Assembly (NCBI RefSeq): GCF_900129615.1
Contig: NZ_FQWI01000009.1
Coordinates: 171,005-235,004, forward strand
Direction of reading: 5' to 3'
Length of the DNA: 64,000 nt
Source: Pectobacterium carotovorum
Lineage (GTDB): Bacteria; Pseudomonadota; Gammaproteobacteria; Enterobacterales; Enterobacteriaceae
Under the pieces are notes generated by a model, which saw nothing but the letters and a program-made list of their open reading frames with translations, was not told the DNA's origin and searched no databases. This document shows, piece after piece, positions 18,942 to 28,192 of the stretch. The translations under genes and the position numbers were made by a program. The first letter of the stretch is position 1; every line of letters starts with the position of its first letter.

Positions 18942-19763
18942 ATGTCGACAGAAGAACTGGAACTGGTCTGGACCAATATCAAGGCAGAAGCGCGCAGTCT
19001 CGCGGACTGCGAACCGATGCTGGCCAGCTTTTTTCATGCCACATTGCTGAAACACGAGAATCTAGGTAGCGCGCTGAGCTACATGCTGGCGAACAAGTTG
19101 GCGAATGCGATCATGCCCGCGATCGCTATTCGTGAAGTCGTGGAAGAAGCCTACCGCGCCGATCCACAGATGATCGTTTCTGCCGCGCGCGATATTCAGG
19201 CCGTCTGCCTGCGTGACCCGGCGGTGGATAAATATTCAACGCCGCTGCTCTACCTGAAAGGGTTTCATGCATTACAGGCTTACCGCATTGGTCACTGGCT
19301 TTGGTCGCAGGATCGTAAAGCGCTGGCGGTCTATTTCCAGAACCAGATCTCGGTTTCTTTCGGTGTCGATATTCACCCTGCGGCGAGAATCGGCTGCGGG
19401 ATCATGCTCGATCACGCAACAGGCATTGTGATCGGCGAAACGGCTGTCGTTGAAAACGATGTCTCTATTCTGCAATCCGTGACGCTCGGCGGTACGGGTA
19501 AAACGAGCGGCGATCGCCACCCTAAAATTCGTGAAGGCGTGATGATTGGAGCGGGCGCTAAAATTTTGGGGAACATTGAGGTTGGCTGTGGCGCGAAAAT
19601 TGGCGCTGGGTCTGTCGTGCTGCAATCGGTTCCTCCACACACGACGGCGGCAGGGGTTCCGGCTCGTATCGTTGGCCGTCCGGAAAGTGACAAACCTGCG
19701 ATGGATATGGATCAGTATTTCAACGGGATCAATCGTGGCTTCGAATATGGCGATGGTATCTAA
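18942..19763 (+). CDS. cysE: Serine O-acetyltransferase
   Basis: CysE acetylates serine with acetyl-CoA to O-acetylserine, the committed step of cysteine synthesis. I start at the ATG at 18942 (MSTEELELVW), which follows AGAGTAAGG and gives 273 residues, the E. coli length; an upstream in-frame start would add 10 residues. The N-terminal helical domain (to about residue 140) is followed by a left-handed beta-helix of hexapeptide repeats (VDIHPAARIG to AKIGAGSVV) with the catalytic D-x13-H region LDHATGIVIGETA. The C-terminus ends in GDGI, the Ile needed to bind CysK in the cysteine synthase complex. Confidence 0.97.
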   Translation: MSTEELELVWTNIKAEARSLADCEPMLASFFHATLLKHENLGSALSYMLANKLANAIMPAIAIREVVEEAYRADPQMIVSAARDIQAVCLRDPAVDKYSTPLLYLKGFHALQAYRIGHWLWSQDRKALAVYFQNQISVSFGVDIHPAARIGCGIMLDHATGIVIGETAVVENDVSILQSVTLGGTGKTSGDRHPKIREGVMIGAGAKILGNIEVGCGAKIGAGSVVLQSVPPHTTAAGVPARIVGRPESDKPAMDMDQYFNGINRGFEYGDGI

Positions 19764-19827
19764 TCCCACTGCATAGGCGATTCATCGTTCTTGCTATCTC
19801 TCTGAAACGGGTTCCAACCAGAATATA

Positions 19828-19855
19828 AACCACCGATAAATAAGGTGGTTTTTTG
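19828..19855 (+). terminator. Intrinsic terminator after cysE
   Basis: A 7-bp stem AACCACC/GGTGGTT with a 9-base loop is followed by a T-rich run. It lies 65 bp after the cysE stop and should end the secB-gpsA-cysE transcript. Confidence 0.85.
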
Positions 19856-20069
19856 TTATTTCAGCTAGGAAACGTCTGAAAGCAGCACGGAATTCACTAT
19901 CTATTTAAGCAAAGTTGCTGTTTATCCCTTCATAATAGGCTGCTTTGGTTTCCCGCCTATATGGGCAGATTACGTAAACTGAACTATATATTTTGGTAAC
20001 AACCAAAATAGTTTTGTTTGGATCACCTTTGTTTGAATGGAATCGTGACGCTGTTACAGAGAACCTTAT
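19856..20069 (+). promoter_or_regulatory. Upstream region of pagP
   Basis: AT-rich leader of pagP. TGTTTG occurs twice (20015-20020 and 20030-20035) as a direct repeat with a 15-base period, and TGTTTA lies at about 19919. PhoP boxes are direct TGTTTA repeats with an 11-base period, so this does not fit a canonical PhoP box, although pagP is PhoP-regulated in Salmonella. I mark it as a candidate regulatory region only. Confidence 0.35.
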
Positions 20070-20723
20070 ATGTATTTGAAGCGAATTTTAATCACGCTAA
20101 GTTTGATTACACTATCCGTTGTCCCTTTTTTGAGCTACGCAGCAGAAAGCATAAATAATGTGGGGACAAATAACACGAGCAGCACGGCAAATCTCGCGCC
20201 CGCTACGGCTGATTCCAATGATTCGGCGTCGGATAAGCAGGATGAAAGCTGGTGGCAGAGAAGTAAAAATAATCTGTCTACGACCTGGAATTCGCCGCAG
20301 AGCCACGATATTTATATCCCGACGATTACCTGGCATAACCGCTGGACGTACGATAAAGAAAAGACCGACAAATATAATGAAAGGCCGTGGGGCGCGGGCT
20401 ACGGTGTTTCCCGTCTGGATAAGGATGGGGACTGGCACGGGCTTTATATCATGGCATTCAAAGACTCCTATAACAAATGGGAGCCTATCGGTGGCTATGG
20501 ATATGAAAAGCGCTGGCGGCCAACCAGCGATCAGGATTTCCAACTGGGTCTGGGCTTTACGGCGGGCTTCACGATGCGTGATAACTGGAACTATATTCCA
20601 ATTCCCGTCTTATTACCTTTGGCATCAATAAGCTACAGCAAGCTCTCTTTCCAGGCGACTTACATTCCCGGAACATACAATAACGGTAATGTTTTCTTTG
20701 CCTGGTTTAGATGGCAGATTTAA
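20070..20723 (+). CDS. pagP: Lipid A palmitoyltransferase PagP
   Basis: PagP is an outer-membrane eight-stranded beta-barrel enzyme that moves palmitate from phospholipid to lipid A, giving resistance to cationic antimicrobial peptides. A signal peptide (to about residue 24, LSYAA) is followed by a Ser/Thr/Asn/Asp-rich linker (about 25-58) absent from the 186-residue E. coli protein, making this one 217 residues. The active-site residues are present: His in TITWHNRW and Asp-Ser in [11 protein letters not shown]. The barrel ends in FAWFRWQI with the terminal aromatic pattern of outer-membrane proteins. It lies alone between two terminators. Confidence 0.95.
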   Translation: MYLKRILITLSLITLSVVPFLSYAAESINNVGTNNTSSTANLAPATADSNDSASDKQDESWWQRSKNNLSTTWNSPQSHDIYIPTITWHNRWTYDKEKTDKYNERPWGAGYGVSRLDKDGDWHGLYIMAFKDSYNKWEPIGGYGYEKRWRPTSDQDFQLGLGFTAGFTMRDNWNYIPIPVLLPLASISYSKLSFQATYIPGTYNNGNVFFAWFRWQI

Positions 20724-20735
20724 TTCCTCGGTCAC

Positions 20736-20773
20736 AGGGCCTCTTTATTTTATAAATAGAGGCCCTATTTTTT
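20736..20773 (+). terminator. Intrinsic terminator after pagP
   Basis: A perfect 9-bp stem AGGGCCTCT/AGAGGCCCT (20736-20744 and 20758-20766) with a 13-base AT loop is followed by ATTTTTT. It ends the monocistronic pagP transcript. Confidence 0.92.
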
Positions 20774-20971
20774 GATAAAAGAGTAGCACTGATTAAATAT
20801 ATTTAATGACGTGGATGCTACCTGATAAAGGTTATTTAACGCCGTCTCTCTCCGTTGTTAAGCTTATTTTCTGTTTGTTCGTTATTCACCCTGATGTAAA
20901 CCATATTGACTGAAATTCATTCAGTCATCTCCGTTACAATGGCGATACTTTTTTCCTAAGCGGATGTTGTT

Positions 20972-21871
20972 GTGCCATTACTTACTATCACCACTATTTT
21001 GTGGGCATTTTCATTCAGCCTGATTGGCGAGTATCTGGCGGGTCAGGTTGATAGCTGGTTTTCTGCGATGTTCCGTTTGACGGCCGCAGCCGTGGTGTTT
21101 TTGCCGTTCTTACGCCTGCGGGGTTATACGCCGCGCGTCATTTTCTTGTACATGTTAGTGGGTGCTTGCCAACTGGGTATCATGTACCTGTTCGTATTCC
21201 AGGCTTACCTGTACCTGACCGTACCTGAATTTTTACTCTTTACGGTGATGACGCCGCTGTACGTTACGCTGATTTACGATCTACTTTCCCGACAGCGCCT
21301 GCGCTGGGGATACGTGATGAGCGCTCTGCTGGCAGTATTCGGGGCGGCGGTGATCCACTATCACGGCGTGAGTGAACATTTCTGGTGGGGATTCCTGCTG
21401 GTTCAGGCGGCGAACGTGTGTTTTGCCGCAGGTCAGGTGGGCTATAAGCGCCTGATGGAACTCTATCCCGTACCGCAGCACTGTGCGTTTTCCTGGTTTT
21501 ATCTGGGCGCGGCGATCGTGACGATAACCGCGTGGCTGCTCTTCGGTAATCTGGATAAACTACCGACCACAACCTTGCAGTGGGGTGTGCTGGCTTGGTT
21601 GGGGATTGGCGCTTCTGGCTTGGGTTATTTTATGTGGAACTACGGCGCAACTCAGGTGGATGCCGGAACGCTTAGCGTAATGAATAACTTTCACGTGCCG
21701 GCTGGTCTACTGGTCAACTTCGCTATCTGGCATAAAACGCCAGACTGGCTGAGCTTTATCGTGGGGACGATAATTATCACGTCCTCACTGTGGGTACACC
21801 AGCGCTGGGTCGTGAAGCGTCCTTCACAAACGGTAAGTGCTCACAAGCGTGCTGACGCGCCGAACGAATAA
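20972..21871 (+). CDS. yigM: DMT-family transporter YigM (biotin transporter)
   Basis: A 299-residue inner-membrane protein with ten predicted hydrophobic segments in two EamA repeats. It closely follows E. coli YigM, known as a biotin importer: [18 protein letters not shown] at the N-terminus, [16 protein letters not shown] near residue 95, and [16 protein letters not shown] near 225. The start is a GTG at 20972. As in E. coli it lies next to metR-metE, with the 3' ends of yigM and metR overlapping by 95 bp on opposite strands. The C-terminal 20 residues after the last helix are polar and variable. Confidence 0.92.
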   Translation: MPLLTITTILWAFSFSLIGEYLAGQVDSWFSAMFRLTAAAVVFLPFLRLRGYTPRVIFLYMLVGACQLGIMYLFVFQAYLYLTVPEFLLFTVMTPLYVTLIYDLLSRQRLRWGYVMSALLAVFGAAVIHYHGVSEHFWWGFLLVQAANVCFAAGQVGYKRLMELYPVPQHCAFSWFYLGAAIVTITAWLLFGNLDKLPTTTLQWGVLAWLGIGASGLGYFMWNYGATQVDAGTLSVMNNFHVPAGLLVNFAIWHKTPDWLSFIVGTIIITSSLWVHQRWVVKRPSQTVSAHKRADAPNE

Positions 21872-22712
21872 ACGCATCAATCACCGATTGGCGCTGCTCT
21901 CCGTCACGGACGGCAGCGTACAACCGGCTCCAAAGTCCATCCCCCAGCGATTTGGTCACAATCAGCCCCTGACGCTCGAAGCTTTCCACCACCCAGTGCG
22001 GTAGTGCGGCGATGCCCATGCGGGCGGCGACCATCTGAATCAGCAGCAGCGTATTGTCCACGCTTTTCAGCGTAGGACTGACGCCTGCGGGTTGTAAAAA
22101 GTGACGCCAGACGTCCAACCGTTGCCGCTGTACCGGATAAATCATCAGGGTCTCGGCGGTGAAATCCTCCGGTTCGATTTTCTCTTTTCCTGCCAGCGGA
22201 TGGTCGGGAGCCAGCACCAGTCTGACTTCAAAATCAAACAGAGGCGAATAGTGCAGGCCACTGCGCGGCATGATGTCGGAGGTCATAACCAGATCCAGTT
22301 CGCCTTGTTGAAGTGCTGGCTGAGGATCGAACGTCACGCCCGATTTAAAGTCCATCACAACCTGCGGCCAGTGCTGATGGAACTCGTCTAGCGCAGGCGT
22401 CAGCCACTGAATACAGCTATGGCACTCAATTGCCAGGCGCAGCGTGGTTTGGTGCGGCTCATGGCACGACTGCAACGCCTGCTGGATTTGCGGTAACACC
22501 TGCTCTGCCAACTGCAACAGAATTTCTCCCTGAGGCGTAAAGCGCAGCGGCTGGCTTTTACGCACGAATAACCTGAACCCAAGGCGCTGTTCCAGATCGC
22601 TGAACTGGTGGGATAACGCCGATTGAGTTTGGTGAAGTGCAGCGGCAGCGGCGGCTAACGATCCGGTATTGCGCAGTGCTTGCAGCGTTCGCAGGTGTTT
22701 AAATTCGATCAT
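21777..22712 (-). CDS. metR: LysR-type regulator MetR
   Basis: MetR activates metE and other methionine genes with homocysteine as co-regulator and represses itself. The 311-residue protein has an N-terminal winged helix-turn-helix (residues about 1-60: [37 protein letters not shown]) and a LysR effector domain. It is divergent from metE with a 104-bp control region. AAGGAC precedes the ATG at 22712. The last 95 bp are antisense to the end of yigM, an arrangement shared with E. coli. Confidence 0.96.
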   Translation of the reverse strand: MIEFKHLRTLQALRNTGSLAAAAAALHQTQSALSHQFSDLEQRLGFRLFVRKSQPLRFTPQGEILLQLAEQVLPQIQQALQSCHEPHQTTLRLAIECHSCIQWLTPALDEFHQHWPQVVMDFKSGVTFDPQPALQQGELDLVMTSDIMPRSGLHYSPLFDFEVRLVLAPDHPLAGKEKIEPEDFTAETLMIYPVQRQRLDVWRHFLQPAGVSPTLKSVDNTLLLIQMVAARMGIAALPHWVVESFERQGLIVTKSLGDGLWSRLYAAVRDGEQRQSVIDAFIRSARQHACEHLPFVKDASRPSAGVPTVRT

Positions 22713-22720
22713 GAGAGTCC

Positions 22721-22737
22721 TTCACAGTGACAGTGAA
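22721..22737. promoter_or_regulatory. Inverted repeat in the metR-metE control region
   Basis: TTCAC-N7-GTGAA lies over the metR ribosome binding site. MetR sites are described as TGAA-N5-TTCA; here the half-sites are in the opposite order, so this is not a clear MetR box. It may be an autoregulatory site or chance. Confidence 0.3.
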
Positions 22738-22784
22738 TAAATTGCGCTTGTGATTACTACAGTACCTGCGGATTATGGATGTGT

Positions 22785-22800
22785 AAACATCTGGACGGCT
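22785..22800 (+). promoter_or_regulatory. Tandem MetJ boxes upstream of metE
   Basis: Two adjacent 8-mers, AAACATCT and GGACGGCT, each match the met-box AGACGTCT at 6 of 8 positions. MetJ with S-adenosylmethionine binds tandem met boxes cooperatively, and two is the usual minimum. They end 16 bp before the metE start, overlapping the expected initial transcribed region. Confidence 0.65.
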
Positions 22801-22816
22801 AAATGAGGAATTAACG

Positions 22817-25081
22817 ATGGCGATTGTGAATCATACACTGGGTTTTCCGCGCGTTGGACTACGCCGTGAACTGAAAAAAGCGCAGGAAAACTACTGGGCA
22901 GGTAACGCGACACAGGAAGAGTTGCTGACCGTTGGACGTGAGCTGCGTGCGCGTCATTGGCAACAACAGAAGGATGCTGGCGTTGATCTGCTGCCAGTGG
23001 GTGATTTCGCCTGGTACGACCATGTGCTGACCACGAGTCTGCTGTTGGGTAACGTGCCTGCGCGCCATCAGAATGAAGACGGCTCGGTCGATCTGGATAC
23101 GCTGTTCCGTATTGGTCGTGGACGCGCGCCAACCGGTCAACCTGCTGCTGCGGCAGAAATGACCAAGTGGTTTAACACGAACTATCACTATATGGTGCCG
23201 GAATTCACCAAAGGGCAGCAGTTCAAACTGACCTGGACACAGCTGCTGGATGAAGTCGATGAAGCGCTGGCGCTGGACCATAACGTGAAGCCTGTTCTGT
23301 TAGGTCCGGTTACCTACCTGTGGCTGGGCAAAGTGAAGGGTGAGCAGTTTGACCGTCTGTCGCTGCTGCAGGACATTCTACCCGTTTACCAGCAGGTGCT
23401 GGCTGAGTTGGCGAAGCGCGGCATTGAGTGGGTGCAGATTGATGAACCTGCACTGGCGCTGGAACTGCCGCAAGAATGGCTGGCCGCGTTTAAACCGGCT
23501 TACGATGCACTGCAAGGTCAGGTGAAACTGCTGCTGACGACCTATTTCGATAGTGTTAGCCAGAATCTGGAAACGATCAAAACGCTGCCGGTTCAGGGGC
23601 TGCATATCGATCTGGTTCACGGTAAGGATGATGCCGCTACGCTGAGCGCCCAACTGCCTGCTAACTGGGTCCTGTCTCTGGGTGTGATTAACGGTCGTAA
23701 CGTCTGGCGTGCTGACCTGAGCAGCTGGTTCGAGCGTCTGCAACCGCTGGTGGGAACGCGCGATCTGTGGCTGGGAAACTCATGTTCACTGCTGCATAGC
23801 CCTATCGATCTGAGCGTGGAAGTGCGTCTGGATGATGAAGTGAAGAGCTGGTTTGCCTTTGCGATTCAGAAATGTGCGGAGCTGTCACTGCTGTCTCAGG
23901 CACTGAACAGCGGCAACGGGCAGGTACTGGAAGCCTATAGTGCACCGATTCGTGCTCGCCGTACCTCAACGCGTGTGAATAACGCGGCCGTTACACAGCG
24001 TCTTGCTGCTATCACCGCACAGGATAGCCAGCGTCAGAACGTCTATTCAGTTCGTGCTGATGCCCAGCGTGAGCGCTTTAATCTGCCAGCATGGCCGACC
24101 ACCACGATTGGTTCTTTCCCACAAACCACCGAAATTCGCGGCCTGCGTCTGGATTTCAAACAGGGTCGTCTGGATGGCAATAACTACCGTACTGGCATTT
24201 CCGAGCACATCAAGCAGGCCGTGGCTGAGCAAGAGCGTCTGGGTCTGGACGTACTGGTGCACGGTGAAGCCGAGCGCAACGACATGGTGGAATACTTCGG
24301 TGAGCATCTGGATGGGTTTATCTTTACCCAGAACGGCTGGGTGCAGAGCTATGGTTCTCGCTGTGTGAAACCGCCAGTCATCATTGGTGATGTGAGCCGT
24401 CCAGAAGCGATCACCGTTGAGTGGGCGAAATACGCACAGTCTCTGACCGACAAGCCGATGAAAGGCATGCTGACAGGTCCGGTGACGATCCTGTGCTGGT
24501 CTTTCCCGCGTGAAGACGTTACGCGTGAAACCATCGCTAAGCAGATTGCGCTGGCGCTGCGTGATGAAGTGGCAGATTTGGAAGCCGCAGGCATTGGTAT
24601 CATCCAGATTGACGAACCGGCACTGCGTGAAGGTCTGCCGCTGCACCGCTCTGACTGGGATGCTTATCTGGAATGGGCGGTGGATGCCTTCCGTCTGAAT
24701 GCCGCGGTGGCGAAAGATGATACGCAAATCCATACCCACATGTGTTATTGCGAGTTCAACGACATCATGGATTCTATCGCCGCGCTGGATGCAGACGTGA
24801 TCACGATTGAAACCTCTCGTTCCGATATGGAATTGCTGGAGTCGTTTGAAGAGTTCGAGTACCCGAATGAAATCGGCCCAGGCGTTTATGATATCCACTC
24901 CCCGAACGTACCGAGCGTGGAATGGATGGAAGATCTGCTGAAGAAAGCGGCGCAGCGTATCCCAGCGGAACGCCTGTGGGTGAACCCGGATTGCGGTCTG
25001 AAAACCCGTGGCTGGCCGGAAACGCGTCAGGCGCTGGCGAATATGGTGCAGGCAGCACAACGTCTGCGTGAAACCCAGTAA
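22817..25081 (+). CDS. metE: Cobalamin-independent methionine synthase MetE
   Basis: MetE transfers the methyl group of 5-methyltetrahydropteroyl-triglutamate to homocysteine without B12. The 754-residue protein has two related barrel domains. The N-terminal half starts [18 protein letters not shown]; the C-terminal catalytic half has SFPQTTEIR near 432 and the zinc ligands in [10 protein letters not shown] (His and Cys near 640-643) and [12 protein letters not shown] (Cys near 725). The ATG at 22817 follows TGAGGAA. Controlled from the shared metR region by MetR (activation) and MetJ (boxes at 22785-22800). Confidence 0.98.
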   Translation: MAIVNHTLGFPRVGLRRELKKAQENYWAGNATQEELLTVGRELRARHWQQQKDAGVDLLPVGDFAWYDHVLTTSLLLGNVPARHQNEDGSVDLDTLFRIGRGRAPTGQPAAAAEMTKWFNTNYHYMVPEFTKGQQFKLTWTQLLDEVDEALALDHNVKPVLLGPVTYLWLGKVKGEQFDRLSLLQDILPVYQQVLAELAKRGIEWVQIDEPALALELPQEWLAAFKPAYDALQGQVKLLLTTYFDSVSQNLETIKTLPVQGLHIDLVHGKDDAATLSAQLPANWVLSLGVINGRNVWRADLSSWFERLQPLVGTRDLWLGNSCSLLHSPIDLSVEVRLDDEVKSWFAFAIQKCAELSLLSQALNSGNGQVLEAYSAPIRARRTSTRVNNAAVTQRLAAITAQDSQRQNVYSVRADAQRERFNLPAWPTTTIGSFPQTTEIRGLRLDFKQGRLDGNNYRTGISEHIKQAVAEQERLGLDVLVHGEAERNDMVEYFGEHLDGFIFTQNGWVQSYGSRCVKPPVIIGDVSRPEAITVEWAKYAQSLTDKPMKGMLTGPVTILCWSFPREDVTRETIAKQIALALRDEVADLEAAGIGIIQIDEPALREGLPLHRSDWDAYLEWAVDAFRLNAAVAKDDTQIHTHMCYCEFNDIMDSIAALDADVITIETSRSDMELLESFEEFEYPNEIGPGVYDIHSPNVPSVEWMEDLLKKAAQRIPAERLWVNPDCGLKTRGWPETRQALANMVQAAQRLRETQ

Positions 25082-25099
25082 TAGTTAATGGCTGATGAC

Positions 25100-25130
25100 A
25101 TCAGGGAGGCTATGGCCTCCCTGATTTTTT
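25100..25130 (+). terminator. Intrinsic terminator after metE
   Basis: A perfect 11-bp stem ATCAGGGAGGC/GCCTCCCTGAT with a short loop (25100-25125) followed by six T, 18 bp after the metE stop. Confidence 0.95.
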
Positions 25131-25137
25131 ACACCTA

Positions 25138-25405
25138 TATACCCGTCATACTTCAAGTTGCATGTGCGTTGGCTGCGTTCATTCACCCGAATCACTTACC
25201 TGAGTAAGCTCATCGGGATGAAATGAGAGACATCCTGTCTCTCACCGAAGGCCAGCCGTTGGCTGGTCAAATTCGTTCCCGACGAATTTGTCCTTCTCTT
25301 GCCGCGTTACGATGCTCATTTCTGAGCATCGCCCTAAAGGGCTAACGCTTCGCGTTGTTCAAAACGTTAACGTTTTGTCCTGAAACTCGAATTATTTAGG
25401 GTATA
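25138..25405 (+). repeat. MITE-like repeat, copy 1 (268 bp)
   Basis: The element has imperfect terminal inverted repeats of about 24 bp: it begins TATACCCGTCATACTTCAAG, and the reverse complement of its end begins TATACCCTAAATAATTCGAG. A second, shorter copy lies inverted at 45908-46102. Conserved parts are the first 80 bases, the GTTGTTCAAAACG-TTAACGTTTTG hairpin and the right end. Copy 1 alone has an internal block (about 25220-25300) built of three hairpins: GAGAGACA/TGTCTCTC, GACCAGCC/GGCTGGTC and CAAATTCGT/ACGAATTTG. No transposase is encoded. It fits a non-autonomous mobile repeat of enterobacteria. Confidence 0.8.
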
Positions 25406-25882
25406 AAATACGCACTATTTCCCCAACTTCCGATTGTTTATTATTTCCTCCTGCAAGTTTTTCTTCCTTCCCGAAAATTAACTATATTGTCTTTCCTTTA
25501 ATAAAATCGCCGCGCTATCCCTCTTGTTTTTCTGCATCGACTGGTAGGTTATTTCTCGAAAAGGATTATTTATCCGCTATCAAAATATTTATTCTTCGGC
25601 GTGGTTAATCGACGCTGTCATAAAGCTAAGGAATATTGTGCCGATAAGGTAGACGGCATGGAAGCGGCTCTGGATGTACCAATAGAGCGAGGTTGTTTGT
25701 ATTTTTTAACGTTTTAATTATGTTGAAAGTGCACCTGCAATTACTCTCTTATGGGTATATTTAAAATACCCATAAAGCATATTTATTTTCCCGAAAAAAA
25801 GATTATTTCCCACTCTGCGGCGTTATTAGACGATAGCTGTGCGCAGTAGTCATTATTATGTATTACCTAAAAGGAGTGAGAC
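25406..25882 (+). promoter_or_regulatory. Leader and upstream region of the first chemoreceptor gene
   Basis: AT-rich region with no gene. It holds the sigma-28 promoter (25621-25647), an about 226-base untranslated leader, and within it a strong hairpin at 25750-25776 (10-bp stem TTATGGGTAT/ATACCCATAA, 7-base loop). The last 27 bases before the ATG (TTACCTAAAAGGAGTGAGAC and flank) are shared almost exactly with the second chemoreceptor gene. Confidence 0.7.
25621..25647 (+). promoter_or_regulatory. Sigma-28 (FliA) promoter of chemoreceptor gene 1
   Basis: TAAA (25621-25624), a 15-base spacer, then GCCGATAA (25640-25647): an exact match to the enterobacterial FliA consensus TAAA-N15-GCCGATAA. 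Transcription would start near 25657. It places the receptor in the late flagellar/chemotaxis regulon. Confidence 0.92.
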
Positions 25883-27505
25883 ATGAGTTTAGCGAATTGG
25901 CGTATCGGCTATCGATTAGGAGGCGGGTTTGCCATCTTGATTCTGATGTTGTTTACCGTGAGTATTTTTTCTTTGTCTAAACTGTCATCCTTTCAGGATG
26001 GTGCCAGAGGTATCGTCAAAGAGGTTTATCCGCAAACGGTAGATGCTAATGACCTCATCGATAACGTGAATGGGCATTTTGTCGCTTATTTACAGATGAT
26101 GCTGGTATCCGGTCAGGAACAGCGTCAGGGATATGTCGATCGGATTATGGCGTACCGCAAGGAAATTAGTCGTCTGCTCGACAATCTGGAAAACAATGCC
26201 TCAGGGGAGCTTGCCCGCAAGCAAGTGGGGGTTGTCCGCGGGTTTCGTGCCGAATTCATCAAGTCTGGCGATAAAATTATTAGTGATGCGCTGGCGGGTA
26301 ATAACGACGTCGCCGTCGCCGAATTCAACAACACCCTGAACGTAATTCAGCGCAATTACCGTGACTCGGTGAAGCAGTTGGTGAATTACCAAAATGATGC
26401 AATGGATAATTCTGTCGAGACCATGGCAGAGGTATACAACAATACTCGCATGATTTTGCTGCTTATTTTGGCGCTAGGTGCCGTATTTGGGGCGCTGATT
26501 GCCTGGGCTATCACGCGCAGCGTAACCCGCCCAATAGAGCAGGCTTTGCAAGTAGCAGACAGAGTGGCGCAGGGCGATCTGACCTCACGTATTACGGTGA
26601 CCAGCAAGGATGAAACTGGGTTGCTGCTGCAATCGTTGGATCGCATGAACACCAGCCTGAGCACGATTGTCGGGCAGGTGCGTGATGGCGCGGAAACGAT
26701 CTCGACAGCGGCATCACAAATCACGGCAGGTAACCAGGATCTGTCATCGCGTACTGAAGAGCAGGCCAGTTCGCTGGAAGAAACCGCTGCCTCAATGGAG
26801 CAGTTGGCATCCACCATTAAAAACACCGCGGAAAACACCCAACAGGCGACGGAGATTGCCAATAAGGCGACCGGTGCGGCGAAACAAAGCGGTGATGTCA
26901 TGCTTTCCGTGACGCAAAAAATGCGCGGCATTCGTGATTCATCCCAGCGTATGGCGGAGATCATCGGCGTGATTGATGGTATCGCTTTCCAGACCAATAT
27001 TCTGGCGCTGAACGCCGCGGTTGAAGCCGCGCGTGCAGGCGAGCAAGGGCGTGGTTTTGCCGTGGTAGCGGGAGAAGTCCGTTCGCTGGCACAGCGCAGT
27101 GCGACCGCCGCACGGGAGATTAAGGATTTGATCGACGATTCCGTGAGCAAAATTCGTGAAGGTATGGAACTGGTTGATACCGCTGAAGAAACGATGGGCG
27201 GATTAACGGCTCACGTGAAGGACGTACACGGCATTATCAGCGAGATTTCGCAGGCCAGTCGTGAACAGAGTGACGGGATTAACCAGATGAATCTGGCGAT
27301 TGGACAGATTGATACCACGACCCAGCAGAATGCGGCTCTGGTTGAAGAATCTGCCTCTGCGGCGCTGTCTCTACAATCACAGGCTTCCGTTTTGGCAGAA
27401 GCAGTGAGTGCGTTTAAAATACAGTCGTACAGTAGTCACGCTGGGTCTTATGCGCCGATGTCGATGAGCACGCCCACGCTGTCTCTGGCGCTGGCAAAGA
27501 AATAG
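25883..27505 (+). CDS. Methyl-accepting chemotaxis protein 1
   Basis: A 540-residue transmembrane chemoreceptor. TM1 is at about 11-32 ([17 protein letters not shown]), a periplasmic four-helix-bundle type ligand domain at about 33-187, TM2 at about 188-211 ([19 protein letters not shown]), then HAMP (about 212-265) and the signalling coiled coil with the invariant hairpin tip [20 protein letters not shown]. Methylation-region Glu/Gln pairs are present ([19 protein letters not shown]). The C-terminus (TLSLALAKK) lacks the CheR-docking pentapeptide found in its neighbour. The ligand is unknown. AAGGAG precedes the ATG. A paralogue follows at 28193, and an intrinsic terminator at 27557 separates them. 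Confidence 0.95.
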   Translation: MSLANWRIGYRLGGGFAILILMLFTVSIFSLSKLSSFQDGARGIVKEVYPQTVDANDLIDNVNGHFVAYLQMMLVSGQEQRQGYVDRIMAYRKEISRLLDNLENNASGELARKQVGVVRGFRAEFIKSGDKIISDALAGNNDVAVAEFNNTLNVIQRNYRDSVKQLVNYQNDAMDNSVETMAEVYNNTRMILLLILALGAVFGALIAWAITRSVTRPIEQALQVADRVAQGDLTSRITVTSKDETGLLLQSLDRMNTSLSTIVGQVRDGAETISTAASQITAGNQDLSSRTEEQASSLEETAASMEQLASTIKNTAENTQQATEIANKATGAAKQSGDVMLSVTQKMRGIRDSSQRMAEIIGVIDGIAFQTNILALNAAVEAARAGEQGRGFAVVAGEVRSLAQRSATAAREIKDLIDDSVSKIREGMELVDTAEETMGGLTAHVKDVHGIISEISQASREQSDGINQMNLAIGQIDTTTQQNAALVEESASAALSLQSQASVLAEAVSAFKIQSYSSHAGSYAPMSMSTPTLSLALAKK

Positions 27506-27556
27506 TAAACTGACTGCCATCATTTAGCGGCGTTGTGTAACGCAACACTATCCCAC

Positions 27557-27586
27557 AGGGAGGCAACAGCCTCCCTGATTCTTTTC
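27557..27586 (+). terminator. Intrinsic terminator after chemoreceptor gene 1
   Basis: Stem AGGGAGGC/GCCTCCCT (8 bp, loop AACA) followed by GATTCTTTT, 51 bp after the stop codon. It makes the two chemoreceptor genes separate transcription units. Confidence 0.85.
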
Positions 27587-28192
27587 ATGTACGATATAGA
27601 GTAAATGCGTTTTTTCCCCTTCCTGTTCAGTTCGTTATTCTTTACTAAGAAATATTATCACCTCTTTATTTTTAATATCGAATATGTCTGACTATCCTTT
27701 TATGTAATTGAGGCGTTATTTCTGTTAATGGCTCGTAGATTAATGTGTGTTTTTTCCGATCGAAATTGATTCTTTGATAGTCATTGGCTATTTATTATTT
27801 ACTTTTGAATGATTTAAACGATCAAATGATAAAGATCATGGGTGGCGTGCCGATAAAATGGATAACACAGGAGCGGCCATGTCCGCATGAGTTCGGAGAG
27901 GGAAGACCATTATTACCACCTCAATAACGTCTCTGCGGTCTTATCAGTTGTATTTGTAGCATTGTTAGATTTATTTCCACTTTTGCACCTCAACACCCGA
28001 GGGAAACTATTTGATTTTTGATAGCGCCTCTCATGCTGAGAGCGTGCGTAAAATGCCTGCCTCAAGGTATCTCTGGCGTGTCAGAAGGTTTGTTCTCCTT
28101 CGAATCGCCAACCATTCTCCGCCCTGTGGTTCCATCAAGTTGCGACATGTGCGCAATTGACATTGCTATGCATTACCTAAAAGGAGTGAGAC
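27587..28192 (+). promoter_or_regulatory. Upstream region and long leader of chemoreceptor gene 2
   Basis: 606 bases without a convincing gene. It holds the second sigma-28 promoter (27830-27856) and a leader of about 327 bases. A 90-codon open frame at 28018-28290 has no good ribosome site and runs into the receptor gene, so I leave it out. Only the last 27 bases resemble the leader of receptor gene 1; the rest is unrelated. Confidence 0.65.
27830..27856 (+). promoter_or_regulatory. Sigma-28 (FliA) promoter of chemoreceptor gene 2
   Basis: TAAA (27830-27833), 15-base spacer, GCCGATAA (27849-27856): again an exact FliA consensus. Transcription would start near 27866, some 327 bases before the ATG. 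Confidence 0.92.

Noticed and set aside
20015..20035. Possible PhoP box before pagP (two TGTTTG)
   Set aside because: The direct repeats are 15 bases apart, not the 11 of PhoP boxes, and neither half-site is an exact TGTTTA.
24047..25060. Minus-strand open frame of 337 codons over metE
   Set aside because: Antisense shadow of metE; the protein is low in credible motifs and has no ribosome site.
25138..25405. The repeat after metE as a CRISPR array or ERIC element
   Set aside because: It has no regularly spaced direct repeats, and its ends do not match the ERIC core; terminal inverted repeats and a second copy fit a MITE-like element better.
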